Source of the DNA: Hymenobacter lucidus
GTDB lineage: Bacteria > Bacteroidota > Bacteroidia > Cytophagales > Hymenobacteraceae
Length of the DNA: 64,000 nt
Direction of reading: 5' to 3'
Assembly: GCF_020447265.1 (NCBI RefSeq)
Contig: NZ_JAJADR010000001.1
Span: 1,488,001-1,552,000, forward strand
In this document: positions 50,966 to 60,300 of the stretch, piece after piece
Layout of the letters: the number at the start of each line of letters is the position of its first letter
Position numbering within the stretch: position 1 is the first letter of the stretch
The notes under the pieces: model-generated
Told to the model about the DNA's origin: nothing
Seen by the model: the letters and a program-made list of their open reading frames with translations, nothing else
The model's database searches: none
Made by a program: the position numbers and the translations under genes

Positions 50966-51820
50966 ATGCGTACCATCAAGAAAATCCACCGCGCCGCCTA
51001 CTCGCCCATTGCCGACCTGATAACCTATTCGCCGCTGCCCTCACGCACCCTGGAGCAGGTCGACCCGTTCCTGTTTCTAAACCACCACGGCCCCCAAACC
51101 TACAAGCCCCGCAACAATGGCCTGCCCTTTGGCCCGCACCCGCACCGGGGCATGGAAACCGTCACCTTTATTCTAGAGGGCGACATTATGCACAAGGACA
51201 GCGGCGGCCACGAAAGCGTAATTACCGCTGGCGGCGTGCAGTGGATGACGGCCGGCCGGGGCCTGATTCACGCTGAGGTGTCGTCCTCGGAGTTCAAGCA
51301 GCACGGCGGCGACCTGGAGATTCTGCAGCTCTGGCTGAACTTGCCGGCCCGCCTCAAAATGACCGAGCCGCGTTACATCGGTTTGCAGAAGCAGGATATT
51401 CCCAGCCTCTCGCTCGACGAAGGCCGCGTCATGGTCAACCTGATTGCCGGGGAGTGGGACGGCCATAAGCCTGCTTTCGAAACCCTGTCGGAGGTATACC
51501 TGAATACGATTTTCTTCCAGCCCGGCGGCGCCCTTACCATCGACGTGCCGGCGGCCCACAACATCTTTTTCTACATCATCCGCGGCCAGCTTACCGTCAA
51601 TGGCCAGGCCGTGGAGGCTCTGAATCTGGTGGAGTTCAACAACGACGGCACCGCGCTGCGCATCGAGGCCGGCCCCGACAGCGTGCTGCTCTTCGGCCAT
51701 GCCCAGCCCTTCGACGAGCCCGTGGTAGCTCAGGGCCCCTTCGTGATGAATACGGAAGAGGAGATTCACCAGGCCTACGACGACTACCGCCGCGGCAAGT
51801 TCGGCCAGTGGCAGAACTAG
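50966..51820 (+). CDS. Pirin-family protein
   Basis: A 284-residue bicupin. The N-terminal cupin has the pirin signature FLNHHGPQTYKPRNNGLPF, then GPHPHRGMETVTFILEGDIM and the metal-binding His region MHKDSGGHE. The second cupin continues through IFFQPGGALTIDVPAAHNIF. Pirins can be quercetinases or redox-linked regulators, and the activity here is unproven. It is monocistronic. Confidence 0.92.
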   Translation: MRTIKKIHRAAYSPIADLITYSPLPSRTLEQVDPFLFLNHHGPQTYKPRNNGLPFGPHPHRGMETVTFILEGDIMHKDSGGHESVITAGGVQWMTAGRGLIHAEVSSSEFKQHGGDLEILQLWLNLPARLKMTEPRYIGLQKQDIPSLSLDEGRVMVNLIAGEWDGHKPAFETLSEVYLNTIFFQPGGALTIDVPAAHNIFFYIIRGQLTVNGQAVEALNLVEFNNDGTALRIEAGPDSVLLFGHAQPFDEPVVAQGPFVMNTEEEIHQAYDDYRRGKFGQWQN

Positions 51821-51865
51821 GGGTAATGTGCTGATGTGCGAATGCCCAACGTGTTCTTGCAAGGC

Positions 51866-51958
51866 GCAGCCGTGGCAATCCGTCCTCTGCGCAGGTCGTC
51901 CCGTCCTTTTACCACAAAGCCCTTTCCTACCGCGGCAGGAAAGGGCTTTTGCTTGCAA
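51866..51958. repeat. Dispersed hairpin repeat, copy 3
   Basis: The left part (TTGCAAGGCGCAGCC, then GTGGCAATCCGTCCTCTGCG) matches the copy 1 end. The core CCTTTTACCAC, then AAAGCCCTTTCCT with its inverted partner at 51937-51949, is the shared hairpin. The right terminal repeat is not recognisable. The remainder of this 316-base gap (51959-52136) has no gene that I recognise. Confidence 0.6.
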
Positions 51959-52136
51959 CGCGCAGTTCCACTTTGCGAGACATTAAACGATTGGCGTTGC
52001 TGCGGCGCGGACAACTTGCGCAGCGGAACGTCGCGTTACAGCATGAGCTTTTCATATTAAGAAAGCTCGGCACACTTCAGCTGATGGATTGCCGCACTTT
52101 GCTCACATTGACACGCTGCACAACCTCACCACTTCA

Positions 52137-53567
52137 CTATTTCACCAACTCATACACCACGTACCCGTGTGGCGGCAAAGCTAGCTTCGTATCGGCATCC
52201 AACCGCTGCATTTTGCCGGTGAAGATTTCTCGGTAGCCGCCTTCTAGCACACCGGCCAGCTGCAGTGGCCGGGGCTTGGCGGCTACGTTCACGGCTACCA
52301 GCACAGCGGCTTCACCCTTGCGGCGCATAAAGGCATACACGTTGGCCGAATCGGTGGGGGCCAGGGTTTGCAGTTGGCTGCACGGGTCGCCGTTGAGCAG
52401 GGCCGGGTGCTGTCTTTTGAGGGTGAGTAGCTTGGTGTAAAAGTCTTCCAGCGGGTAGCTATTCCACTCAATTGTGTCTTTGTCGAAGAAGGCGAGGCGC
52501 TTTTTCAGGGCCGCTTCCTGGCCGGTATACACCATCGGCATGCCAGGCAGCATAGCAGCCAATACGGCCATCGGGCGCACGTTAGGGCCCAGGCGCTCAT
52601 ACTCGCTGCCGTCCCAGCTGTTGATGTCGTGGCTGGTGGTGAAGTTCATCAAATACACGCTTGGCGGGTACATGCGCCGCTCCCGGGCCAGGTAGGCGTT
52701 GATGTCGTGGGCGGGGCGCTGGTGGCGGGCCACGCTGTCGAGCACGTCGTGCAGGCGCAGGCCGTAGGTCATGTCGAAGGCTTTTTCCAGCAGGTGGGTG
52801 TTGGGGTCAAACTCGCCGGGCCTCAGGAACGTGGGCGGAAACAGCTCGTCCCACTCGGCCAGCATAAATACCGGCTTGATCTTCTCCAGCGCGGCGCGGG
52901 TTTCCTCCCAGAACGGCGTGGGCACCAAGCCGGCCACGTCGCAGCGGAAGCCGTCGAGGTCAGCTTCGCGCACCCAGTAGGCCATGCTTTCCCGCATGTA
53001 GTGCTGCAATTCGGGCTTGCTATAGTCGAGGTCGATGACGTCCTGCCAATCGGCTACCGGCGGCCGGAAGCCACCTTGCTCGTTTTTGGTAAACCAGTCG
53101 GGGTGCTCTTTGGCCAGCTTACTATCCCAGCTGCTGTGGTTGGCCACCCAATCCAGAATAACGTGCATCCCCAGCTTATGCGCCTCGGCTACCAAGTGCT
53201 GAAAGTCGGCCAGGGTGCCCATGTCGGGGTTTACGGCGCGGTAGTCCCGGATGGAGTAGGCGCTGCCCAGCTTGCCCTTGCGGTTTTGCTTTCCGATCGG
53301 CTGAATGGGCATAATCCAGAGGATTCCCACGCCCATCTTCTGCAAACGCGGCAGCTGCGCCTCGAAAGCTTTAAAGGTGCCCTCGGGGGTGTATTGTCGG
53401 ATGTTAACCTCGTAGATGCTGGCGTTGGCGGCCCACGCCGGGTGCTTCACGGAGTAGGCGGCCGGAATAGCGGCGCAGGGAGGGGCAGCCTTTTCGGTAG
53501 AACCGGAAGTGCAGCCGGCGGCCAGCAGGCCCAGGCTCAGCAGGGCGGGAAGAGTGCGGTGGAGCAT
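52137..53567 (-). CDS. GH13 alpha-amylase-family lipoprotein
   Basis: A 476-residue glycoside hydrolase. The lipoprotein signal MLHRTLPALLSLGLLAAGC puts it on a membrane surface. GH13 regions are present: region I VILDWVANHSS, region II LDGFRCDVAG with the nucleophile Asp, region III FMLAEWDE with the acid Glu, and region IV TTSHDINSWDG with the transition-state Asp. It is probably an alpha-amylase or maltogenic-type enzyme acting on alpha-glucans. The gene is convergent with pirin, near the repeat copy. Confidence 0.92.
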   Translation of the reverse strand: MLHRTLPALLSLGLLAAGCTSGSTEKAAPPCAAIPAAYSVKHPAWAANASIYEVNIRQYTPEGTFKAFEAQLPRLQKMGVGILWIMPIQPIGKQNRKGKLGSAYSIRDYRAVNPDMGTLADFQHLVAEAHKLGMHVILDWVANHSSWDSKLAKEHPDWFTKNEQGGFRPPVADWQDVIDLDYSKPELQHYMRESMAYWVREADLDGFRCDVAGLVPTPFWEETRAALEKIKPVFMLAEWDELFPPTFLRPGEFDPNTHLLEKAFDMTYGLRLHDVLDSVARHQRPAHDINAYLARERRMYPPSVYLMNFTTSHDINSWDGSEYERLGPNVRPMAVLAAMLPGMPMVYTGQEAALKKRLAFFDKDTIEWNSYPLEDFYTKLLTLKRQHPALLNGDPCSQLQTLAPTDSANVYAFMRRKGEAAVLVAVNVAAKPRPLQLAGVLEGGYREIFTGKMQRLDADTKLALPPHGYVVYELVK

Positions 53568-53611
53568 ACCGGCAAGTAACGTTTTTCACCCGAAACCCGG
53601 CGGGAATTGAC

Positions 53612-53699
53612 CGATGTAGAGCCGCAACCTTACGTCTCCTCAGTTGACGATTGGTCGAACGGCGCCGCCGGAGAGCCGCAAATATGCGGCTCTACATCG
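53612..53699. repeat. Nested inverted repeat (AGAGCCGCA type)
   Basis: CGATGTAGAGCCGCA (53612-53626) is perfectly inverted at 53685-53699. A nested palindrome AGAGCCGCA/TGCGGCTCT (53672-53693) shares the right arm. The pattern is REP-like and fills the gap between GH13 and DUF983 genes. Confidence 0.7.
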
Positions 53700-53710
53700 T
53701 ACTGCCGACC

Positions 53711-54130
53711 TCAGGAATGGTAAGCCGAGCCGGAGTTTGTTGAGGTGTGCCGGGTGGCAGTGGGATTGTAGCGCACCCCGCCGAACAGATACAGCATAAT
53801 GGCCCGCGAATACCGAAATACCAGCGGCATAAGCAGAATGCTGGCTACGGCTACCGTCAGCACATACACCCACACGGCCGGGTCGCCGAGCAGGTAGTAG
53901 CACAGCACCCCACTGATGGCGAAAATGGCTACCGAGAAGCCGTAGCTCACAAACATGGCGCCCCAGTAGAAGCCCGGCTCGGGCTCGTAGGCCTGCCCGC
54001 ACACGGGGCAGTTGTCGGGCATGCGGGCAAACTTAGTGCTCAGGGCCGGGTACGTAAATAACGGCCCTTCGTGGCAGCGCGGGCAGCGCAGGGCCAAAAA
54101 GGCCAGGGCAGATGATTCTATTTTAGGCAT
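53711..54130 (-). CDS. DUF983 family membrane protein
   Basis: A 139-residue protein with two N-terminal CxxC pairs (RCPRCHEG and NCPVCGQAY) forming a zinc-ribbon-like head, then two or three transmembrane helices (about 58-105), and a basic tail. This is the DUF983 layout. The function is unknown, though some relatives sit near heme or redox genes. It is monocistronic here. Confidence 0.9.
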   Translation of the reverse strand: MPKIESSALAFLALRCPRCHEGPLFTYPALSTKFARMPDNCPVCGQAYEPEPGFYWGAMFVSYGFSVAIFAISGVLCYYLLGDPAVWVYVLTVAVASILLMPLVFRYSRAIMLYLFGGVRYNPTATRHTSTNSGSAYHS

Positions 54131-54231
54131 GACAAACGCACGTTGGTTTTGGAGAAAAGCTCGCCTTTTTTCCTACGCACAGAATGGGTGGCTGGCCGTC
54201 TGGTAAGTCAGTTTTAACCATGCAGGCCAAC

Positions 54232-54266
54232 AAAAAAGGAGTTGACTCACCGCTGAGTCAACTCCT
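54232..54266 (-). terminator. Aldo/keto reductase terminator
   Basis: AGGAGTTGACTCA pairs with TGAGTCAACTCCT (13 bp) around CCGC. The A-run at 54232-54237 becomes a T-run on the minus strand, downstream of the aldo/keto reductase. Confidence 0.85.
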
Positions 54267-54290
54267 GTTGTCCGTAGAATAGCCGCCAGG

Positions 54291-55244
54291 CTAGGCGCTG
54301 GCTTCATTCAGCTGCGTCAGGTCGTCGGGGCTGAGTTGCAGCTCGGTGGCCTGCAACAGTTCGGTTACCTGCTCGGGGCTGGTGGCGCTGGCAATGGGGG
54401 CCGTCAGGCCGGGCTGGGCCAGTATCCAGGCCAGGGCCACCTGGGCGGGCGTGGCCTGATGGCGGGCCGCCACCGCGTCGAGGCCGGCCAGTATGCGCAG
54501 GCCTTTGTCGTTGAGGTATTTCTGGCCTACGCCACCGCCCCGGGCGCTTTTCTTCAGATCTGCTTCCGAGCGGTACTTGCCCGTGAGGAAGCCCGCGGCC
54601 AGTCCGTAGTAGGGAATTACGCCAATATGCTGCTCTTGTACCAGCGGCAGCAGGTTTTGCTCAAAGTCGGCGCGGTCGTAGAGGTTGTAGAGCGGCTGCA
54701 GGGTTTCATAGCGCGGCAGGCCGTGCCGTTCACTGGCCTGGAGCGACTCGCGCAGCCGCTCGGCCGTGAAGTTGCTGGCCCCGATAACGCGCACCTTGCC
54801 GGCTTGCACCAGTTGGGCGTAGGCTTCTAGGGTTTCTTCTACCGGCACTGTTGGGTCGTCTTTGTGCGACTGGTACAAGTCGATGTAATCAGTCTGGAGG
54901 CGCTTGAGCGAGCCTTCCACGGCCCGCAGAATGTAGTCTTTGGCCAGGCCCTTGTTCTGGGCATCCACTTCCCAGCCCACTTTGGTGGCAATAATGACGT
55001 CGTCGCGGCGGCCGCGCTGCTTCAGCCAGTGGCCGATGATGGTTTCCGACTCACCACCCACGTGGCCGGGCACCCATACCGAATAGCCGTCGGCGGTATC
55101 AATGGCATTGCCGCCGCCGGCCACGAAAGCGTCCAGGATGCGGAAGGAAGTGGCTTGGTCGGCAGTCCAGCCGAAAACGTTGCCGCCGAGCACGAGCGGC
55201 GTAATGTGCAGGTCGGAGCGGCCTAAAGTGCGTTGGGAAGCCAT
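54291..55244 (-). CDS. Aldo/keto reductase
   Basis: A 317-residue (beta/alpha)8 NADPH-dependent oxidoreductase. Family features: RTLGRSDLHITPLVLGGNVF at the N-terminus, AIDTADGYSVWVPG with the catalytic Asp and Tyr, the DVIIATKVGW strand with the catalytic Lys, and LYQSHKDDPTVPVEETLEAY with the conserved His. The C-terminal coenzyme region is IASATSPEQVTELLQA. The substrate cannot be inferred. The gene has its own terminator. Confidence 0.93.
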   Translation of the reverse strand: MASQRTLGRSDLHITPLVLGGNVFGWTADQATSFRILDAFVAGGGNAIDTADGYSVWVPGHVGGESETIIGHWLKQRGRRDDVIIATKVGWEVDAQNKGLAKDYILRAVEGSLKRLQTDYIDLYQSHKDDPTVPVEETLEAYAQLVQAGKVRVIGASNFTAERLRESLQASERHGLPRYETLQPLYNLYDRADFEQNLLPLVQEQHIGVIPYYGLAAGFLTGKYRSEADLKKSARGGGVGQKYLNDKGLRILAGLDAVAARHQATPAQVALAWILAQPGLTAPIASATSPEQVTELLQATELQLSPDDLTQLNEASA

Positions 55245-55500
55245 AGAGCAGGAAAGTTAAGAGTTGAGGTATCAGCCAGGAGCGGCCTACAGCGGCAGCG
55301 GCGTAGTACTACTGCTGTATTTTTAAATTGTTTCTCAGGAGCTGCTCGTAGGGGCGTAACGCATTTATTATCAGTGGTAAAAATAGGAATCTGGCCTGGG
55401 GCTGATCCTGCGGGAAGCCCAAATTAATGCCATTTGCGCCACTCGAATGGCATTTTTCCGTACAGTTTATCCGGACTGTCCCGCCTTTGCGCGCCTTCTC

Positions 55501-55908
55501 ATGACAAAACGTGTGCTTCTGTTGCCCGCCCTGCTGCTTTTACTTGGCTCTACGCCGGTAGCGGCCCAGTCATCGGTTAAAAGCCGGAAAGCGGCAGCCC
55601 CGCCCGCCAAAACCTATTACCTGGTGCTGCTGAAAAATGCCGTTAAACAGCAGCAAGACGTGGAAACCGTAGCCACCATCCGGGCCGGACACGCGGCGCA
55701 TCTGCAGCAGCTCACCAAGGAAGGCCGCCTCAGGCTGGCCGGCCGCTGCCCCGGCGCCAACAGTGCCCTCGGCGGCATGTACATCCTCAGCGCCGACAGC
55801 TACGAGCAGGCCCGGCAGCTCACCGCCGCCGACCCCGCCGTGCAGGCCGGCAGCCTCACGATGGAAATTTACCCCTGGGAAAAGCAGACCGTAGCGCGGC
55901 AGCCGTAG
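55501..55908 (+). CDS. Exported YciI-like protein
   Basis: A 135-residue protein. The ATG at 55501 gives a signal peptide (MTKRVLLLPALLLLLGSTPV, cut near AAQ), unlike the cytoplasmic YciI family it otherwise resembles. The mature domain has TYYLVLLKNAVKQQQDVETV, IRAGHAAHLQQLTKEGRLRL with a candidate catalytic His, and AADPAVQAGSLTMEIYPW. A frame opening at 55447 is longer but lacks a signal. The gene precedes the OXA-like gene by 127 bases on the same strand. Confidence 0.75.
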   Translation: MTKRVLLLPALLLLLGSTPVAAQSSVKSRKAAAPPAKTYYLVLLKNAVKQQQDVETVATIRAGHAAHLQQLTKEGRLRLAGRCPGANSALGGMYILSADSYEQARQLTAADPAVQAGSLTMEIYPWEKQTVARQP

Positions 55909-56035
55909 CCGGGCAGCGGTGAGAGTAGGGCCCGGGCCATTCTTTTCGCCCCAATCCGGGATTCGCCATCTTTGGGCACAGACCTTGCCACGGCGCTTCT
56001 TCTGTCACCGTACCCCAACCTTTAGCTTTTGCCCG

Positions 56036-56842
56036 ATGCGCGTTCTGGCCCTCCTTTTTTTGTTACTCGTCGTCCGGCTCAGTGCCAGCGGCCAGGCCCT
56101 CACCGAGCGCGACTTCAAGAAACACTTCGACAGCTACGGCCTGCGGGGCTCGTTTCTACTCTACGATCAGAAAACCAACCACTTCACGGCCTACGACGTG
56201 GCCCGCTGCAGCCAGGGGTTTCTGCCCGGCGCCACCTTCGCCATTCCCAACATCCTCATTGGCCTCGAAACCGGCGTACTGGCCGATACCAGCCACGTAT
56301 TCGTCTGGGACCGGGAGAAGCGGGAGAACGAAGCCTGGAACCGGAATTTGCGCCTGCGCCAGGCCCTGCGCACCGACTGCCAGCCGTGCATGCAGCAGAT
56401 AGCCCAGGAAGTAGGTGTGCGCCGCTACCAGCAGCAGCTGCTCAAGCTCAAATTTGGCCAAATGGTGGTGACGCCCGAAGTGCTGCACACGTTCTGGCAG
56501 GGCGGAGTTTCGCGCATCTCCCAGTTTCAGATGGTGAACTTCCTGCGCTTGCTCTACGAGGAAAAGCTGCCCCCTGCCATTCAGCACCAGTCCCTGACCA
56601 AGTCGCTGTTTCTGCTCAAAGCCACGCCCCACTACAAGCTCTACGGCACCAGCGGCTACACCCAGCGCGCCAAGCTCACCAATGGCTGGTTTGTGGGCTG
56701 GCTCGAACAGGGCGGCAACGTGTACATGTTTGCCCTGAATGCCGAGCCCAAAGATGGTAAGCCCGCCGACGAAAAATTTATAGCCGGCCGCCAGGCCATT
56801 GCTGAGCTGATTCTGCAGGACCTGGCCCTGCTGCCCAACTAA
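56036..56842 (+). CDS. Class D beta-lactamase-like pseudoenzyme
   Basis: A 268-residue exported protein (signal MRVLALLFLLLVVRLSASGQ) with the length and scaffold of OXA enzymes. FAIPNILIGLETGVL, AWNRNLRLRQAL, QQIAQEVG, the FW at 153-154, and GWFVGWLEQ line up with OXA-10 by eye. The catalytic residues do not: PASTFK is PGATFA here, with Ala66 for the nucleophilic Ser and Ala69 for the carboxylated Lys. The SxV motif is Asp114-Cys-Gln, and KTG is Thr205-Ser-Gly207. It therefore should not hydrolyse beta-lactams, and may bind peptidoglycan peptides or act as a sensor. The start was set at the signal peptide. It overlaps no neighbour and lies 7 bases ahead of a small membrane gene. Confidence 0.8.
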   Translation: MRVLALLFLLLVVRLSASGQALTERDFKKHFDSYGLRGSFLLYDQKTNHFTAYDVARCSQGFLPGATFAIPNILIGLETGVLADTSHVFVWDREKRENEAWNRNLRLRQALRTDCQPCMQQIAQEVGVRRYQQQLLKLKFGQMVVTPEVLHTFWQGGVSRISQFQMVNFLRLLYEEKLPPAIQHQSLTKSLFLLKATPHYKLYGTSGYTQRAKLTNGWFVGWLEQGGNVYMFALNAEPKDGKPADEKFIAGRQAIAELILQDLALLPN

Positions 56843-56849
56843 GCCCCCT

Positions 56850-57302
56850 ATGAAGGCGCGGGTGCGAGAGTGGCTGCGGCGCTACGGTCCGGCCGAAGTA
56901 CTGTCGATTCTGGCCACGCTCAGTGCGGCCTGGCTCACCTTCCGACTGACTCGCAGCTACGCCGCCACGGCCCTGGCCGGCACCTGGGCCGGCAACGTGG
57001 CCTACTTCGGCTATATTCTGACCCTGGATATCTGGCAGACGCGCCGGCAGCGCCATGCGGCCGGCCTGGCCTACACCGGCCGCACGCTGCTGCGCAACCT
57101 GCGGGCGTTGGTCGTGGAATTCGGCCTGGCCGAGGTATTCGACAGCCTGCTGATTCGCCCGGCCCTGATGTATTACCTGCCCAGGGCCTTGGGCAGCCTG
57201 AGCGGCGGTATTCTGCTGGCGAAAATCCTGGCCGATATTACGTTCTACGTGCCCGCCATTATCAGCTACGAGCTGAGCAAAAAGCGCCTGCGCCGGTTTT
57301 GA
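56850..57302 (+). CDS. Small multi-helix membrane protein
   Basis: A 150-residue protein with about three transmembrane segments (near 15-33, 40-60 and 105-135). Recognisable pieces are AEVLSILATLSAAWLTFRLT and GILLAKILADITFYVPAIIS. It ends in a basic tail (SKKRLRRF). I do not recognise a family. The 7-base gap after the OXA-like gene makes a two-gene transcript likely. Confidence 0.7.
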   Translation: MKARVREWLRRYGPAEVLSILATLSAAWLTFRLTRSYAATALAGTWAGNVAYFGYILTLDIWQTRRQRHAAGLAYTGRTLLRNLRALVVEFGLAEVFDSLLIRPALMYYLPRALGSLSGGILLAKILADITFYVPAIISYELSKKRLRRF

Positions 57303-57370
57303 TGGTGCGGTAAGACCCGAAAGTAGAACGTCCTGCAGGGTGACAGACTGAAGCAGGCCACCTGCCTTGT

Positions 57371-60300
57371 TTACTCCCGCAGCAGCACCAGCCGCTGGTG
57401 CTGGCCGTGCATTTCGGCGGTATACACGCCGTTGGGCAACGACCGGCCTTGGGCATCGGTGCCGTTCCAGGCTACGGTGTGTAGGCCGGCACTTTGCAGT
57501 GGTTGCGGAAAGGTGCGTACTGTTTCACCCCGCGAGTTTCGGATCAGGAGCGGGTAGCTACCGGGCGTGTGCAGGGTATAGCGCAGCTCAGTGCCGGTGC
57601 TGAACTGCCGGCTGCCAGGCGCTTCCAGGGTCAGGACTTCGGGGGTGGCGGTGCTGGTAACGGTAGCATCAAGCTGAAGGCTCCGCACCAGGATAGTGAC
57701 GTCCTTTTCACTCAACAGGCAGCGCAGACGCAGCATCTGGTGGGCAGGCTCGTATTGCCAGTCGGTGGCCGGTACGGTTTGCTCATCTATTATAACGGCC
57801 GTGGGGGCAGCCTTCACGCGCGGTATTTCCAGGTTAATAGTACGCCAGGCCGGGGCCGTGGGGTAACCATTGCCGCTTAGCCGAATCTGGATTTTCGCCA
57901 GCCCGGCCGTAAGCTTGCCGGTAAAGGAAATCAGGTCGAAAGTACCGCTCCGGATAGCTCCGGCCGACTTGCCATCGTCGTCATACAGCGTGAAGCTTGA
58001 CTCGAGCACCGTCGGGTCGGCGTAGTAGCGCACGTTGAGCGTATCGGTGCGGTAGCGGGCCGTGGAGGTTACGTAAGGAGCCATTGGCAGGAAAGCACCG
58101 GCCCGCACCAGCAGCGGAACCCGGGCCAGCGGGGCAGGTAGGCCAATGGTCTGGTTGCCCTCGAAGGCCTGCTGAGAATAGAAGTCGAGCCAGCGGCCGG
58201 GGGGCAGCACCACGTTGCGCCGCCGCTGCCCGGGCTGCACCACTGGGGCCACCAGCAGGTTGGGCCCCAGCAGATACTGGTCGTTGACGTTGAGCAGGGC
58301 CGGCGAATTATTGGCCGCAAAAGCCTTGGCTTGCCGGTTCGCTAGCCGCTCGGCACCCCAGGCGGTGTAGGCCTTGGTGTTCCAGTTCCAGGTAGACACG
58401 AGCGGCAGGGCCGAGTCCCGATTTTGTGCTTCCTCTTCCGGGGAAAGCAAGGCCAGTACCGACTGGGGGTCAAGGCGGGTTTCGCCGTAGTTCATGGGCC
58501 GGGTCAGCGGGGTGCCGGTCTGAGCGTTTTCCCAGGCCAGGGTGTAGAGGTAGGGCAGCAGCTGGTAGCGCAGGCGGGCGTAGTCGCGCACGCTGTTCTG
58601 GTAAGGCTCGGGGTAGTGGTAGGGCTCCGGGGCCACCACGCCGTGGGGCCGGAATATCGGGCCCAAGCTGGCCAGCTGGAGCCAGCGCGTGTACAGCTCG
58701 GCATCCATGTTGGAGCCCGCGAAGCCGCCCGCGTCGGAGTGCATGTAGCCCACGCCGCCCAGACCCATGCTCAGCATAATGGGTACCTGCGCCTGCAACC
58801 CCGACCACGAGCGGCTTACATCCCCCGACCACGGAAATACGCTGTTGCGCTGCATGCCCGCCCAGCCCGAGCGCGCCAGGTTGAACAGCCGCTGCTGCGG
58901 GTACTGCTGCGCGTAGCCTTCCCGCAGGATGCTGGCCCAGGCCTGCCCGTAGGCGTTGTGAATGCGGCGGGTGGGGCCGCCGTCGTAGAGCATGTCGGCG
59001 GGCTGGTTTTCGGGCTCGCCCAGGTCGCTCCACCAGCCGCCCACGCCGTCCTGCTTCAGCCTATTGTACTGCTGCCAGAGCCACTGGCGGGTGGTGGGCC
59101 GGTCCATATCGAGCAGCGTGGCTGGCCCCGCCCAGAACGATTCGACGGTGTAGGGCTGGCCCTTGAAGTCGCGCCCCACCAGCTGTTGCGCCCGCACCAG
59201 CGAGTCGTTGCGGGAGGCGCGCATTACGTAAGGCTCCGAAATCAGGATGGTTTTGACGCCGGCCGAGTCGAGGCGGCGCATCATGCGCTTGGGGTCGGGA
59301 AACTGCCGGGGCTGCCAGCTAAAGTCGCCCTGCCGGGTGGTGCCGCCAAACCAGTAGAGGTCGAGCACCAGCGCATCGAGCGGGAAACCGGCCCGGCGCA
59401 TGCGGCCGGCCACCTGGTACATTTCCTGCTCCGACTGGTAGCCGAAGCGGCTCTGAATGAGGCCCAGCCCCCAGCGCGGCGGCAGCGGCTGCTTGCCCGT
59501 GAGGGTAGTGTAGCGGTCCAGAATTTCGGCGTACGACTGGCCGGCCACAATGAAGTAGGCCAGGTTTTCCAGCCCTTCGCCCCGGTATTCGAGCGTGTTT
59601 TTTTCGGTAGCCCCCAAATCGAGCGTGCCGGGTGCGTGGTTGTCGAAAAACAGCATATAGCCCCGGCTGCTCATTACCGTGGGCAGGCTCACGTTCAGCG
59701 TGGCCTCGCCGTTCTGGTAGCCGTAGTGGGCCTCGTTGTAGAGCCTGAGCCGGCGGCCGCGCCTATCCAGGGGCAGGGCGCGGGAGCCGGTGCCGTAGAG
59801 GTGCTCATCGGGCGCGAGGCGAAACGAAACGCCCATGCCGCCCGGCGTTTCCTGGCCCGTCGCCAGCTCCTGAAATGGCCCGGCGGCTTCGGCAACCATT
59901 GTTTCGGGGCCGCGCTGGTAGCTGACGCGGAGCGGATTTTTCTGAATTACGATTTCGCCGGGACAAGCTGCCTGCCAGGTGATTTTCGTTGAAAATACCC
60001 GGATTCCGGCGCAGAAGTCCTTGCCGTATTGGGCCAGCGTAGCCGCGGGTGGTGGCCCGTCGCAGCCGGGGTTGCAGCTGAGCCGCTCTGGGGGCCACGG
60101 CTGCTTTTGCACCACACTCACCGACGGAATTTCGCCCACTGGCTGGCCCGCCGGGAAGTATTCTACCCGCACCACGCCCTCGGCCCAGGGCCGGATGCGC
60201 AGGGTGCCGCCGCTGGTGCTGTTGATGGTCAGAATACCTTTCTGGTACGAATGGCTGCGGTAGTTGCCAATGCCGCGCGTAGCGCCCGCCACCTCGTGCC

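Noticed and set aside
51949..52236. Small gene or transposase remnant after pirin
   Set aside because: The frame is short, has no recognised motif, and overlaps the 3' end of the GH13 gene on the other strand.
56036..56842. Functional beta-lactam resistance gene
   Set aside because: The nucleophile Ser and general-base Lys are both Ala, and the other two active-site motifs are also lost.
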